A DNA stretch of 64,000 nt from NCBI GenBank assembly GCA_947462335.1, contig OX381707.1, positions 58,438,073-58,502,072 on the forward strand. The letters are read 5' to 3'. The stretch comes from Harmothoe impar (Eukaryota; Annelida; Polychaeta; Phyllodocida; Polynoidae). Position 1 is the first letter of the stretch, and every line of letters starts with the position of its first letter. This document shows, in pieces, positions 36,556 through 51,410 of this stretch. The position numbers and the translations under genes are program-made. The notes under the pieces are model-generated. The model saw only the letters and a program-made list of their open reading frames with translations. It was not told where the DNA came from and searched no databases.

Positions 36556-36658
36556 CCTACGTTTTTCCCAAGGTGGGATTCGAACCCATGAGGCCATGCA
36601 CAACCTCAGTCATGATCATGTGACCATAGCTGACCAATCAGTGAGCTACCTATCTCAT
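36556..36658 (-). repeat. tRNA-derived SINE head
   Basis: On the minus strand: A box TAGCTCACTGATTGGTCAG, then B box GGGTTCGAATCCCACC after an expanded loop region. Too long and without an acceptor stem for a working tRNA. Confidence 0.55.
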
Positions 36659-36728
36659 TAAGAAATGATCCATGATCCCGGATCATTTTCTAAGTTGGAC
36701 ATAGTCTTCATTAGATACAAACTTGTCC

Positions 36729-36762
36729 AGGCCCATTACAGCCTGACGGCTGTAATGGGCCT
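36729..36762. repeat. Perfect 15-bp hairpin with TGAC loop
   Basis: AGGCCCATTACAGCC, loop TGAC, then the exact complement GGCTGTAATGGGCCT. It stands alone in non-repeated sequence. Too short for an animal pre-miRNA. It could be a collapsed palindromic element or an RNA structural element. Confidence 0.8.
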
Positions 36763-37599
36763 AGAGAGCTCGAGGCTGCCCACCATGTCGTTCTATACCA
36801 CCTGCCTTGCTGTAGCAATTCCGATATAAAATGAGCAATTCCTGCTTTTCTGGACATTTTGAATTGAGTTACTTCCAAGTGCTTCCTTTACTGGAAGAAT
36901 CCCTTATGGCTAAACTAAAGTCATATTGTCCTTGAATTAACAGAATCTTTCTTTTTACATGTCAACATTATTACCATTGGGATCTCCCACATCTGATATA
37001 ATAAATATCGTCTAAATAAATTCAATCGATTGTTACTTCACCCTGCCATCAGATGTCATAAATCGCCACGATTGTTATCATTTTAACTGCTCCGGCAAGT
37101 ATTAAGAAATTGACACTTGCTCTTTCCAGCTGAAAACACAATCCTTTGTGCACCCTTTCTACTTCCTTAACAAAATAACCGTCCTTTTTTCTTGAGTGTG
37201 AACAAACTCTGAAGTGCCCAAGGGGTGTCAGTATTGAATCCACCGAGCAGGCTGTAGAGACATTAATATACTATGAGGACAGTCTCCTTGTGATGTAGAC
37301 TCTGGGCATGTGGAAGTGTGTATGTTGCAGGAGGAAGCCTCACCCCAGAGTCACCCTGCTGTGCATCATTCTATGCTACAGGTGACAGGGTGCCGTAGCC
37401 TAGGCACCTTCTGCTAACACATGCGTTTCTGTGTGGTTACTTTATGTTCTCATGAAAGATGAATCCACTAAGACCTCCCTAGTCCATCTTAAAATGACCC
37501 TTTTCTCCTCTTTTCCGTCCGCTCTTTTGTTTGTTTGGTGCCCATAGGCGCAGACACAGATGCATGGATTCATCTATCAAATTGTTTCTGATGTAGCTT

Positions 37600-37662
37600 T
37601 CTCATCATAAATATGACCTTAGCTGTCGAAATGGCGTTAAACAATCATTCACTCACTCACTG
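37600..37662 (+). mobile_element. SINE 3' tail, GGCGTTAAACAATCATTC(ACTC)n type
   Basis: CTGTCGAAATGGCGTTAAAC is followed by a short (CACT)n tail. Similar GTGTTAAAC tails occur near 7218. I recall this 3' end style from lophotrochozoan SINEs, but the 5' head cannot be delimited here. Confidence 0.45.
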
Positions 37663-39796
37663 AATTATTCACCATCGTCTACTATCCGCCACTATGTTTT
37701 CTGATATAAAGGCCATGATAAATTGTTTAGACACCCATTACTTTAATGATTCCCAGGAAATGATGAGTAAAAGAGCAGATTATATGGGGGGGGGGCTATC
37801 GAGCACTGGATCTCATCTAGATTGTACCTATACAATAATGAGATCTAAATTTCCATTTAGCTAATTGTGGTCTTTTTCATTTCAGGTATGTGTGCTTCTC
37901 TCATCCTGTTCTGAACGAGTAGGGTAAGTCCAGAGAAAGTATCTTGTTTCTTACTTCTTGATGTGTTTATCACCCATCCTTCTGTGTTTTGTCTATGACA
38001 GAAACCACTGACATCCCCTTACCCCGGATATACATAATATGGCCATTAAAATCAGATATAAACTTAGGCCATTGATAAATGTAAGTTTGGCTTACTATCA
38101 TCCATAATCCTGCTGGAACAGATGAGCACCATGAAGTGGTCCCTGAGATGAGGACATTAGTGAATTCACTGGTGTCCATATTGTATCCTGAACATGTATC
38201 AGGGATGCATACTGGGGCCTCATGGCATGCTGATATTCATGTATGCCAAGGCACAGTCCATTTATGACGAGCCGATATTCCCGATTTTCCATGTGAGATA
38301 ATTCATTATTAGGCACCAACAATAACTGATTGTGATGCTGCACAATTGCCGAGGTAATAATCTGTGCTTGTGGATTACCATAATGCTGATCTGGGGCGGG
38401 TATGGATGATAAGGGAGGGGTGGTGTAGGCTTGGCATTGGAGCGAGTATGACGATATGGTACTGCTGGGGTTAGGGTAGGGGCTAACATTATGTGCTAGG
38501 ATGGGATAGGGTGGCAACATATCTTTCTTTTGGGATGAGTTTATGCATACAAGTATGATAATTCTGACACAATGATGCATTCAATAGTTTGGCCTGAGCC
38601 ATGGGGTATAGGAATGTCAACGTGGTCATCACTGGTCACAGCGGTTGAGGGTATCAAGAAATCCTGCTATTTGACAGGAATGCAGGGTAACTCAGCTTAA
38701 TACCTACACTACATACCACACTTCCATGAGTGGGGTGAGTATACGGCCAGATGAGGAGTAAAAATGAAGTACGACATGCCGGGGTTATACCACAATAGAT
38801 AGGAAGCAGGTGCAGCTAGGATTAAAAAGAGCCTCATACTACATTTATAATGGTGTAGTGCCTTTGTGTTTTTTTTGGTTCTCTTGGTATCCAATGGGGT
38901 ACTGTGTATGTTTTTATATAACCATTAATATGTGAATAGATGGATACAAAATTATATAAAGAGTTGAAATGGAAAACGTGCAGCAAAGTATCATACGTTG
39001 ATAACATTTAATCGCCAAATGCAATATCAGATATCCACCAATCTCATGTGATCATGTACCTCCTATACTGTATGGGGGTGCACGGTATCATACCTGTTAT
39101 AGATCGAATTTAATTTTAGCATCAAGCCTATTAAATGCATTATACTTGTAAAGCTGACAAAACACACACACAAACAGTCTTTTACATAATGGTCTACTTT
39201 CCCCTTCCTTTTCTGTGTTTAATTGCTCACTCAAGTACTAGAAGATAGCTAAAATGGACTAACGGGAACATTTAAAAAACAGAGTTTCCATACTTAAAGA
39301 GTTAATGATGTAGATAGCATTGACCAGACACCCCCTGTGCTGTATCAATGATTCACACGTTGCCTCAGTGTATTAGACTGCTAGATAACAACCCACGTGT
39401 GGTAACTCTATTACTCTAATAGCCTAATCTGCCTGTCTCATTAAGTAATTATATCCCGCTAACATGGCTCGAAATCTAATGAATCAGGACCTCCATCCCC
39501 CTCCTTTACAGCACTCTAGTCTACAATACATGACAACACACTGCATCTGGCAAAACGTGGGCATTGTCTAAGAAGCTGCCACCAATGAGCATGTTGGTAA
39601 AGTCAGGATTTGGATTGGTATTATGTACAGCATATTGTATATGCTTCCTCTGTGCATGGGTTGAGATATGCATGCTTCCTCATCTAACTGACTCATAAAT
39701 CATCTTCATCAAACACAATTTGATTTCTTCCCGTCCATAAACACGTGGTTATATTTAGTCTTGATGCCAAATGAGTGCTGCCCATATATATATATA
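37663..39796. other. Non-coding stretch with one possible microexon
   Basis: No confirmed gene. At 37885-37922 a strong acceptor and donor bracket 38 bases (see findings). A 160-codon open minus-strand frame at 38098-38580 has no known domain. Confidence 0.4.
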
Positions 39797-40137
<341 letters not shown>

Positions 40138-40603
40138 TCGTATTCCGATATTTCTGTACTCTAGATGTAGCTAGTTACATACATTATATGGTTATATATA
40201 GCCTATAAGTAGTAAGTGAGTGGCTCCCCCCACCCCCACCTCCTGCACTTCATATCTCCCCACCCCATGATCTATGGTTAATGGCGGCTGGTGTCCCCCC
40301 GTGCAGATTACGTTAATCCTGTAATCAGCTGAGTCTAACAGTAGGAGGTCCTAATCCGGCTCTGCAGTGGCCCGTGCGGGGCCTCGGGGACACTACTTAA
40401 GAGGTGGACCTGTCATGGATTACTGCCATTGTGACGGAGAGGGCTTACAGAGGCTGGACACATGAGATGGGGGACGGTGTTAAAGCCGCGGTCTGTGGCT
40501 ATATGGATGACGCTTTAGTATATAGGAGGGGTACTCAAGGGGGTAGGGATTACTACATTTCTTATTTTACAGGCGGACAGGTGTACTGCTCTATTGTTGA
40601 CGC

Positions 40604-41438
40604 AGGGTTTAATTAACCCTGAGTAATATACACCTACCAATTTTGCATTTTAAGACAATTTTGTTACATAGGAGAATCGTTGTATTTCGTTTATCATTCG
40701 AGATAAGAAATGCGGAAAAAAACATGAGATAGGCAAGATCGGGGGACAGCATTTTCCTCAAATTTTTTTCTAAAAATCTCTATTTTTTTTAAAGAAATTG
40801 AACTGCGATCTTCACGAATTTATTTCTCTCTTTCGCTATTATGGAAATGTACTAAACAAAATCTATCACCCGCTTCGGACACCCATAGACTTCAAGGCAT
40901 AAGCGTTTTCAGCAGAAGATAGAAATGACATTTTGAGCGAATTTGCCCATATTTCTCTCTTTCTACCGCCAAAGCGGGCAAAAACTGGGCACATTCTACC
41001 GCCAGGACCTATGGAACAAGTCACGTCCACTCTATATCTATATGTTAACAGATAGCGGTTATGATACAGATAGCGGTTGTACACCAGGGGCGGGGGGACA
41101 GGGGATCGACGGCAAAGGCATGGACGCGAAGCACACGCGGCCCCGCAGCCGACTGACGCCCGCAGCCACCTGCTCGCTCCCAGCCACCTGCTCGCCCCCA
41201 GCCACCTGCTCTCCCACAGCCACCTGCTCACCTACAGCCACCACCTGGAATTCGATTATATATGACTTCCAATATATGAAATTAGGGTAGCTTTTTCTGG
41301 CGATTACGATTCTGCCGTCAGAAATGAGAAATAACGTATTGTACTCAAATTAGATCACTCATTCGAATTCATTTCTGATGCCAGAATTGACAGATTACCC
41401 TGAGTCATCTGTGAGGCCACTCACACGCTCCATTTTTG
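40604..41438. mobile_element. ACCCTGAGT repeat family, copy 3
   Basis: Intact relative of 23237-24107. It has the left hairpin TTAATTAACCCTGAGTAAT, the GGCAAGATCGGGGGACA block, duplicated TTTCTCTCTTTC...GCCAAAGCGGGCAAAA text, the 18-bp AGCCACCTGCTCNC minisatellite at 41160-41249 (more units than copy 2), and the right end TTACCCTGAGTCATCTG plus CACTCACAC. Confidence 0.8.
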
Positions 41439-42874
41439 AAATTAGATTGTCGGTCCATGGTTTGAGTTAAGAAGTTAATTCGTCTCAAAATAGCATATAA
41501 TGTAAAGCATAAACCTAAATATCGAGGGTATCCATGGGGTTCTACATAACACAGTAAAACACAATTGTTGTGAATATATATAGGGATCCTTGTATAGACA
41601 GGGCATCAGCTGGGCAGAGATCTAGAACATCACCGATGTCATGTCTCTGTAGGATAAAATTTCTTTGATGTAGAAGTAGAAGGGGCACATGGCTTAAATC
41701 ATATATTGGGATTTACTTCTACTTTTAGAGCTGGATCAGAAGGGATGAAAGTATCTTGTGTACTCCCTCACTCTCATCTATTATGAATAAATGTATCATC
41801 AGAGCTATGGTGCAGTGACTAGATCCTTCAATCTGATTGGCTACCGCCACTTTTGTCTCTGTAGCGTCGTCTCACGGAACGCTGAGGAAGAAGAATTATA
41901 CATGAGCATCTCTCTAGAATTAATCTTTGAAATACTTGTTTAAAAAAATCCCTTTCGCAAGTTAGTTTTTTAAAGCTGTAGCGTTCTTTTATCCCTTATG
42001 TATCATCCCCTATACTCACTGGTAGATTGAACTTTGCTAGATGTAAGCCTCAATGATCAATATATCAGTCATTTTATTACACGTGCTGGCATTCTCTCAT
42101 TAAAAAGCACTCGGGACGATCACCCGGCATGACGGGTTTCATGATATAGTATGGCTGGTAGAAGTGGGGGATGACACTTGTTTCACAAGAGATAATTGCC
42201 TGGCTTTGCAGCGATTTCCAACTGTTGAAACAATGTCAGCACCGTGTTTGCAAGCCATTACGTTCTTTGTGTACAGTGTCGTAGCAAATCTAACACTGTC
42301 TACATAAAATGGTCATTCAATTCCATTGAAATGACGTTTTATGGTGCAGACTTTATGCTGGCAATCCTCCTCCTTCTAGTTCCGGTGAGTTCTCCTAATA
42401 CTTAATACTTTAGGAAAAGGTTTTGTGATATCTTTCAAACCACTTCCAATGATATGCCTCTGCTCATCGAATAACTCCCCCTTTGCTGATCTATGCTTTT
42501 ATCATAAACAACTACATACTTTTCAAATACTTGAAGCTACATTTAGTAGGGAACCACTTCCATGAAATCATAATACATACTAGCAAATATTGTAATCCTT
42601 TTTGGTTATGTAGCAGAGAGACATGAGCAGTAAAGGTAGCTCTCGTTTTGATCCGCCTAATGCTGTAGAATACAGTTATATCAGTGACAGTATGATGCCT
42701 TAACACCCCATGTAAATGTTTCATTATTGACGCACCAATACAGTGTACCAGTCCTGCAGACTTGACATGATGCATGGAATTCGTTTTGGCAAGTCAATTA
42801 CTCGTCAGGGTTGCGTTTATCTTGATGCATCAGGGTTGCATTTATGCATACTTAAATCAGTATGTTGCTGTTAA

Positions 42875-43482
42875 GGTGGGTCAATGCCTTGATGTAAAAG
42901 TAGCTAGATTGTCGTCAGGTTTTCACCGTAAGACCATAATAGCATACACTTTCCAAAGAAACTGAGAAAATAGGGGGGTCCCGGGCTATTTTCTGAGATA
43001 TTTAAGCCTTAAGTTAATGTCTTATGTGATGGATTATACAGTATTTTGCCACATATCTACATGAAATTGTATTGAAAAGTAGCTAAATTTCTATATAACT
43101 CTCCCAGAGTATAGGCTTTGATGTTTTCTATCTAGAGAATATATTTTCAACACATGGTCCCGCACATATTTCTAAGGTTTAGGCCCATCGAAATAAAAAA
43201 GTTGAAAAGAAATAGAAATAAACTGAGGGGTACCTATGTATGACTTCCAATGAGGGCAACCACTACAGACTGCATAGCGCAGTGGTAGAATCGATGCCTT
43301 TATATTCAAAGGTTGGTGGTTCTCGCCCCGGTCAGGGAAAATCCATAAACTATTTTATGACCATTTGATATTACTTAGGCCAATTTGAAACAAGGGTGCC
43401 CTGGTGTTCTATGGTCAAACTAGAGAATGTACCTTTGCAGAAAACGGCGCAGTGGACGAAAAAGGCATCATATTGACCCACC
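42875..43482. mobile_element. TTAA-flanked element with GGTGGGTCAAT termini (608 bp)
   Basis: TTAA at 42871-42874 and 43483-43486. Left end GGTGGGTCAATGCC, right end ATTGACCCACC, inverted. The interior is non-coding and contains a tRNA-like segment (43268-43345). The TTAA duplication fits piggyBac or Kolobok mobilisation. Confidence 0.75.
43268..43345 (+). repeat. tRNA-like sequence inside the TTAA element
   Basis: A-box-like CATAGCGCAGTGGTAGAAT and B-box-like TGGTGGTTCTCGCCCC. No acceptor stem. It is embedded in the 608-bp element. Confidence 0.45.
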
Positions 43483-44415
43483 TTAAATGGTTAAGTCGTT
43501 AGAGCAGATATTACCTGAGATCAGGGCATCATATTGGTGCTAAAGTCTACTGGTGAGCCGGAATGCAAAGCCCAAAGGCAATGCTTTCAGATTGATTACC
43601 TCACTACAGCATAGGAGGGTTTTATTGCACTTTCATTACCATAGCGATGCAACTAGACTCACATGAAAGGTCCTGCTCTGATAGCAGCAGTCATTATCAC
43701 CACAAGTCATCTCTTCTGAGCACAGAGATCATCTTACTACTCATCTATACCAGGCTCCAAATGCACAGATCTCATATTCGCCCTGCTTGCATCTGAAAGG
43801 TGCTCAGTATTAATAGTGGGAGGTCTGGCTTTACTGCCGTCTATTACCATATATATGATAAACTTATAGGATATTAATAATAATGTGAAATGTGAATTGT
43901 GTTCACTGCCTAACTGTATATAAGTGCTTCATCTAATTAGAAATGGTTGAATGCCATTTTGAAGGACATATGCTACTATTTATGCTGGGCGGGATTTTTT
44001 TCGTCACTGCAAAGCGGACAGCTTCAAATGCCCAGATTGCAGACATTCATAAAAAAGAGATCTGGCATGGTGCATCAAAAGTACATAGTACATGTACAGG
44101 CAAATACGAGAACTAAACTGTAAGTAGTATACTGAACTGGTTTCATAACACAGGCTACTGCTAGAAGTATAAGAGCACTAAACTGTAAGTAGTATACTGA
44201 ACTGGTTTCATAACACAGGCTACTGCTAGAAGTATAAGAGCACTAAACTGTAAGTAGTATACTGAACTGGTTTCATGACACAGGCGACTGCTAGAAGTAT
44301 AAGAGCACTAAACTGTAAGTAGTATACTGAACTGGTTCCATGCCACAGGCTACTGCTAGAGGTATAAGAGAACTAAACTAAGGAGTATACTGAACTGGTA
44401 TCATGCCACAGGCGA

Positions 44416-44524
44416 CTATGTAGGTCAAGATGACCACCATGAGCTGGATTATTAGTAAGACATGCCCTAGGCTACAGTAATATTCCAGGATAAATAAAAG
44501 AAATTTCAACTTCAACTTCAACTA
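44416..44524 (+). mobile_element. Short insertion with (TTCAAC)n tail
   Basis: About 109 bases foreign to the satellite, ending AAATTTCAACTTCAACTTCA. The tandem tail resembles a SINE or LINE 3' end. The satellite resumes directly after it. Confidence 0.6.
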
Positions 44525-44820
44525 GAAGTGTAAGAGCACTAAACTGTAAGTAGTATACTGAACTGGTTTCATGCCACAGGCGTCTGCTAGAAGTGTAAGA
44601 GCACTAAACTGTAAGTAGTATACTGAACTGGTTTCATGCCACAGGCGACTGCTAGAGGTATAAGAGAACTAAACTGTAAGTAGTATACTGAACTGGTTTC
44701 ATGACACAGGCGACTGCTAGTGGTATAAGAGCACTAAACTGTAAGTAGTATACTGAACTGGTTTCATGGCACAGGCGACTGCTAGAAGTATAAGAGAACT
44801 AAACTGTAAGTAGTATACTG

Positions 44821-45566
44821 CAGGGGTAGACACTAACACTGGCCCGGGAGCCACTGGCCTGGGAGCCAATGGCCCGTACTTTTGGGTCCGGACCCGTAGT
44901 TTTCAGACTATTTACCTTGCTACGGGTCCAGGGATTGCCAAGTGTTACGATTTTTTCGTAATCTTACGATTTTTGACCCCTATTACGACCATTACGATTT
45001 CTGCTGGCAAATTACGATTTTTAGGAATTGTTGAAGGGTATATACTTTAGCACCTCAGAACAGGTTTGGGGTGTATATCCAGGGCCAGAAACCCCCTTCA
45101 TCCCCTTCCTTTCAAACTGCTTACCATGTCCCTGCCTACAAACTGGCCATGGCCTCCTGTGAGTAGGCATTAACTATTACATTATATACATGGAATATGA
45201 AGCCATCACTTAACTATTTGCAAGTGCATTTTAAAGTACATGCTATTGTTACGATTTTTGTTATGATTTCCAACAAAAAAGTGTTACGATTTTGGGGTTC
45301 AAAAATCGTAACAAATACGATTTTGGGAGTAGGGTAACTTGGCATCCCTGCGGGTCCGGGTGGCTCGTAGCAAGGCCCTAATTCTGCTCTACGTGCCAGT
45401 TTTTACGGCTTGTGAATCGGACCATTATTAAAGTTTCTAGAGAGTAAAACATTTTACTGTAGGCCCTAAGAAATATCTGGGCCCACAGCATTAATCCCCG
45501 ACCCACAACTTTCAGAAGCTGCGGGCCCGGGTGGCCCATGGTCTAAAATGTTAGTGTCTACCCCTG
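44821..45566. mobile_element. CAGGGGTAGACACTAAC element, long copy with 5-bp TSD
   Basis: Perfect 17-bp ends CAGGGGTAGACACTAAC / GTTAGTGTCTACCCCTG. It lies in a satellite unit whose uninterrupted form is known from its neighbours, so the target duplication TACTG (44816-44820 and 45567-45571) is certain. The CAGGG ends and short TSD suggest a hAT-like group with 5-bp duplications. It contains the second element at 44929-45350. Confidence 0.9.
44929..45350. mobile_element. Nested CAGGGATGCCAAGT element with 6-bp TSD
   Basis: Left end CAGGGATTGCCAAGTGTTAC and right end GTAACTTGGCATCCCTG. Flanks CGGGTC at 44923-44928 and 45351-45356 form an exact 6-bp duplication. Removing the insertion restores a GCTACGGGTCCGGGTGGC junction in the host element. 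The interior has repeated TTACGATTTTT and its complement. Non-coding. Confidence 0.9.
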
Positions 45567-46330
45567 TACTGAACTGGTTTCATGCCACAGGCGACTGCTA
45601 GAAGTATAAGAGCACTAAACTGTAAGTAGTATACTGAACTGGTTTCATGCCACAGGCGACTGCTAGACGTATAAGAGAACTAAGCTGTAAGTAGTATACT
45701 GAACTGGTTTCATGCCACAGGCGACTGCTAAAAGTATAAGAGAACTAAGCTGTAAGTAGTATACTGGACTGGTTTCATGCCACAGGCGACTGCTAGAGGT
45801 ATATGAGAACTAAATTGTAAGTAGTATACTGAACTGGTTTCATGACACAGGCTACTGCTAGTGGTATAAGAGAACTAAACTAAGTAGTATACTGAACTGG
45901 TTTCATGCCACAGGCTACTGCTAGTGGTATAAGAGAACTAAACTAAGTAATATACTGAACTGGTTTCATGCCACAGGCTACTGCTAGTGGTATAAGAGAA
46001 CTAAACTGTAAGTAGTATACTGAACTGATGTCAGGTCACAGGCTACCGTTAGTGGTACATGTATAAGAAAATTAGAGTGTAAGTAGTATACTGAATCGGT
46101 GCCATGATACAGACAACTGCTAGTGGTATAAGAGAATAAGAGTGTAAGTAGTATACTGAATCGGTGCCATGATACAGACAACTGCTAGTGGTATAAGAGA
46201 ATAAGAGTGTAAGTAGTTTACTGGATTGGCGGCATCACACAGGCTACTGCTAGTGGTATAAGAGTGTAAGTAGTGTACTGAACTGGTGCCATGACGAAGG
46301 CTAGTGATTGAGGAACATGTATAAGAGAAA

Positions 46331-47849
46331 TACATTGTGAGTAATATAGAGAACTGGTGCACAAGTTAACACAAGTGCTACAAGAGATAGGTGTTCTGTT
46401 GATATGCAGTGCCTCCCCTTTAGGAGTATAACATCTCCAAGGAGCCATGTTGAACGGAATTAGAATATGAAATATTTAAAGACCCTTCGTCGCATGCACC
46501 CAGGTGACGCTCAATGTACTTCAGATCCTTGAATGGAATAATTGTCTAGTTCAAACCATGGGGAAGTAGACTGTAGGGACCTTAATGCTCAAAGCGAAAC
46601 TGTCTCTCACAAATGCGCCTTTGGCATTAAAACTCTTTTCATTAGATAGGCCTACAATATTTCCCAAATTTTCAGATACTATTAAACTACAGTTCTACCC
46701 CATAACTACCTCTATTCAGATACTGTCATGACTCTAAATAATTCTTCGAAACATGTACAACTTTCTATCCTCTATCAAACATTCCTTTCAGCCTCCATGC
46801 ATTCGCCATTGGGGTTAGGGGGTGGGCTGTTGGCACACCAATAATCAATGGCATTATCTGTTCTGATCATAGAAATTACTCATGTGCCATGTTTATGACA
46901 AAAGAGCCACCAATATGTGCCTTTTACATAAGAAGCTGTAGTGTGTCTACAATATAGGTCCCTCTCCCTGTCAATTTTAGCACCTCTGTAGAGGCATCAA
47001 CGCTCAAGGCCGGCCAATGATACATTCATCATAACCTGATGCATTTTGCATACCGGTGTCGGTGTCGAGTCGGAGAACAGATTTCCAATACAGATAGATC
47101 TCCATACCAGCAGGTTATTTAGGAATTATGTATTGCAATCCACTATTCAATTCATCTTCAAAGGGGGTCGTATGATTCATAATGGCATTACATCAAGTTG
47201 TCCAATAAATGGATTCTGATTCCACAGGAATTTCCAAAATGTAGATGATCTTAGATTTGTCGGTAATGTGTTACAGCTGAAGGCTGATCTGAGGATTTCC
47301 ATATAAGATTGCATTATGGGTTAAGGCGCCGGTTGATATTGGAATAGGGTTTATTGCTGGAGGGTAGTTATCATACAGTGCACATACGAACTCAGGCACA
47401 TGCCCTGGTCTGAGATAGATGCCCTGTGCCATGCTATACCCCTGGGTACCATTAGTCTCCATTGTAAGCACACAGACATGGCCCATACAGTTCTTAGTCA
47501 GAATACAAAGAAGGAATAGGTGACTTGTCATACAACTGTATGGTATAAATGATATGTACTCTTTCTGACAAAGCAATGAGGATAAGGGGAAGGGTACGAG
47601 GAAGGTACACTTATAAGAATCATGCAGTATAAAGGGTGTAGCGGATTCAATAAAATGTAGGTATGATCTATTTGTATTTTAAAAACAAATGTAAGTGTAT
47701 CAAGAAGGAAGGGTCTAGTCGAGCACTATAAGCGAATGTACAAAGCAAAATCTTAAGCACAATCTCAGTAGTGGTAGACGCTGTATAATATGAAGAGTAG
47801 AAACACAAAGACCATAGCTATAGTATGTGACTGTGGAAGGCGGTTGGCG
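46331..47849. other. Non-coding stretch
   Basis: No gene or element delimited. The part 46980-47270 has several ATTCAT/TCATAATG-type sites and could be conserved non-coding DNA, but nothing in the sequence alone proves it. Confidence 0.4.
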
Positions 47850-47860
47850 ATGTATATATA

Positions 47861-47891
<31 letters not shown>

Positions 47892-48008
47892 GTACATGTA
47901 CATGTACACGTACACGTACACGTACACGTACACGCACACGCACACGCACACACACACACATACACACACACATACATACATACATACATATGTATATATA
48001 TATATATG
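47850..48008. repeat. Graded alternating purine-pyrimidine tract (~159 bp)
   Basis: Changes stepwise from (TA)n through TATATG, TACATG, TACACG, CACACG and (CA)n to CATACA and back to (TA)n. It is alternating purine-pyrimidine almost throughout, so it can form Z-DNA. Confidence 0.95.
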
Positions 48009-48707
48009 GTGAACATGGAATAGAATCACTCGCCATTGTGGCCCACCTCTGGCGATGTATTTCTTCTTCTCTTGGTTCAACAGCCACTATCTACCATACC
48101 AGCTGGGACCTGTAGTCACCCAGGGTCCACAGGTCCTGTCCCATGGGACTGGAGGAGGTGGGGGGAGTGGTGGTTAATGGCTGGAGGAAGATGAGCTGGA
48201 GCATGTGAAGGTTATGGTTGTGGGTTGGAGGGTGTGTCGGCTAGGGAGCATTTGAAGGGTCGGGGATCTCTTAAGGGGAGAACTGAGACAGAGGTGGGAA
48301 TGTATTATATATGTGCCGAAGGGTGTCGGGTGAGATTGAATGATACATGTATTTATGAGAACAGTGTTTCTCAGTAGGTCGAGATATGGATAAGATGTTG
48401 TAGGGAGTCCTTGGTGTGCGCAGATATTCATCAGCATACATGTATACACCAATGTCCGACCAAAGTCAAAAGGAGAAAGAAAGCTGATACCGGTAGGTCA
48501 CCTCGATTTGTATGTGGTGTGAAGTATAAGATAATTATGTGTTTTACTGGTATCGATACTATATCCATGACTCAGAGGAATGTTCATACCATATCTGCCA
48601 GAATCACCAATTATACACATAACATGGACTGTAAGAATATATGCTCATAACCACATATTGTGATAATATCTCTAATAATGAACCATTGTTAACTATTAGT
48701 ATATATA

Positions 48708-48892
48708 TACCGTATTCGACGTAATAAGCGCCCAGGGCGCTTATAAAATTATTTTTATGACGATTTTAGTACTTAAGAGTTTAAATGTCCCCGAAATCGC
48801 TAAATTTGACCCTTTGTTCTAGTCTAAAAAATGCCTCAAAAAGGGGGGGGGCGCTTATTAGGGGGAGGGCGCTTATTACGTCGAATACGGTA
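48708..48892. mobile_element. ACCGTATTCGACG MITE, intact copy
   Basis: Ends TACCGTATTCGACGTAATAA and exact complement. It is the inverse orientation of 39797-39980, with nearly the same interior (GTACTTAAGAGTTTAAATGT). Confidence 0.9.
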
Positions 48893-50978
<2,086 letters not shown>

Positions 50979-51069
50979 GTGATTGGATCAGTAGACTTCT
51001 GTGATTGCCGTTGTATGAGGAAGGGAATATATATATGGGAATCCACTAGTATGATGTAAATATATCAGT

Positions 51070-51360
51070 GTGGTATTAGTTCAGTGGTACTAAGGATATA
51101 AATGTCACTTTGATTAGCTCAGTTTTAGGGTAGGCACTTTTCTTCTCAGAGGGTAGGATAAGAATTTCTTTTAATTTAGCTCGGAGGTAGGATAGATATG
51201 TCCCTTGGATAAGCTCAATGGTAGGATAGAAATGTGGATTAGCTCATTGGTAGCTTAGGAATGGCTCTGGAATTAGCTCGGTGGCGGTTTAGGAATGGCT
51301 CTTTGATCAGCTGAGTGGTAAGATGGAATGGCTCTTGAATATGATTAGCTCCATATGATT
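51070..51360 (+). repeat. Imperfect tandem array of tRNA A-box-like units
   Basis: GATTAGCTCAGTGGTAGGAT-like text recurs near 51073, 51111, 51173, 51206, 51236, 51271, 51305 and 51341, mostly 30-36 bases apart. The unit resembles the 5' half of a tRNA (TTAGCTCAGTGGTAG), with no B box between copies. Confidence 0.7.
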
Positions 51361-51410
51361 GGAATAGTACGACTGGACCGGGTGAGAAAAAAACCTCTCT
51401 TAGGGAGAGA

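Larger units (their letters stand above)
44100..46330. repeat. 65-bp satellite array, interrupted twice
   Basis: The unit contains CTAAACTGTAAGTAGTATAC, then TGAACTGGTTTCATGCCACA. CTAGAAG landmarks at 44161, 44226 and 44291 give a 65-bp period. Units degrade towards the right end (46030-46330). The array is interrupted by a retroposon-like piece with a (TTCAAC)n tail (~44416-44524) and by the nested elements at 44821-45566. Confidence 0.95.

Noticed and set aside
38098..38580. Longest open frame in the window (160 codons, minus strand), proline- and serine-rich
   Set aside because: No recognisable domain, no splice signals or codon pattern. One such frame is about what chance gives over 64 kb in six frames.
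44100..46330. CRISPR-like array of regular repeats
   Set aside because: Units are contiguous 65-bp satellite copies without unique spacers, in animal DNA.
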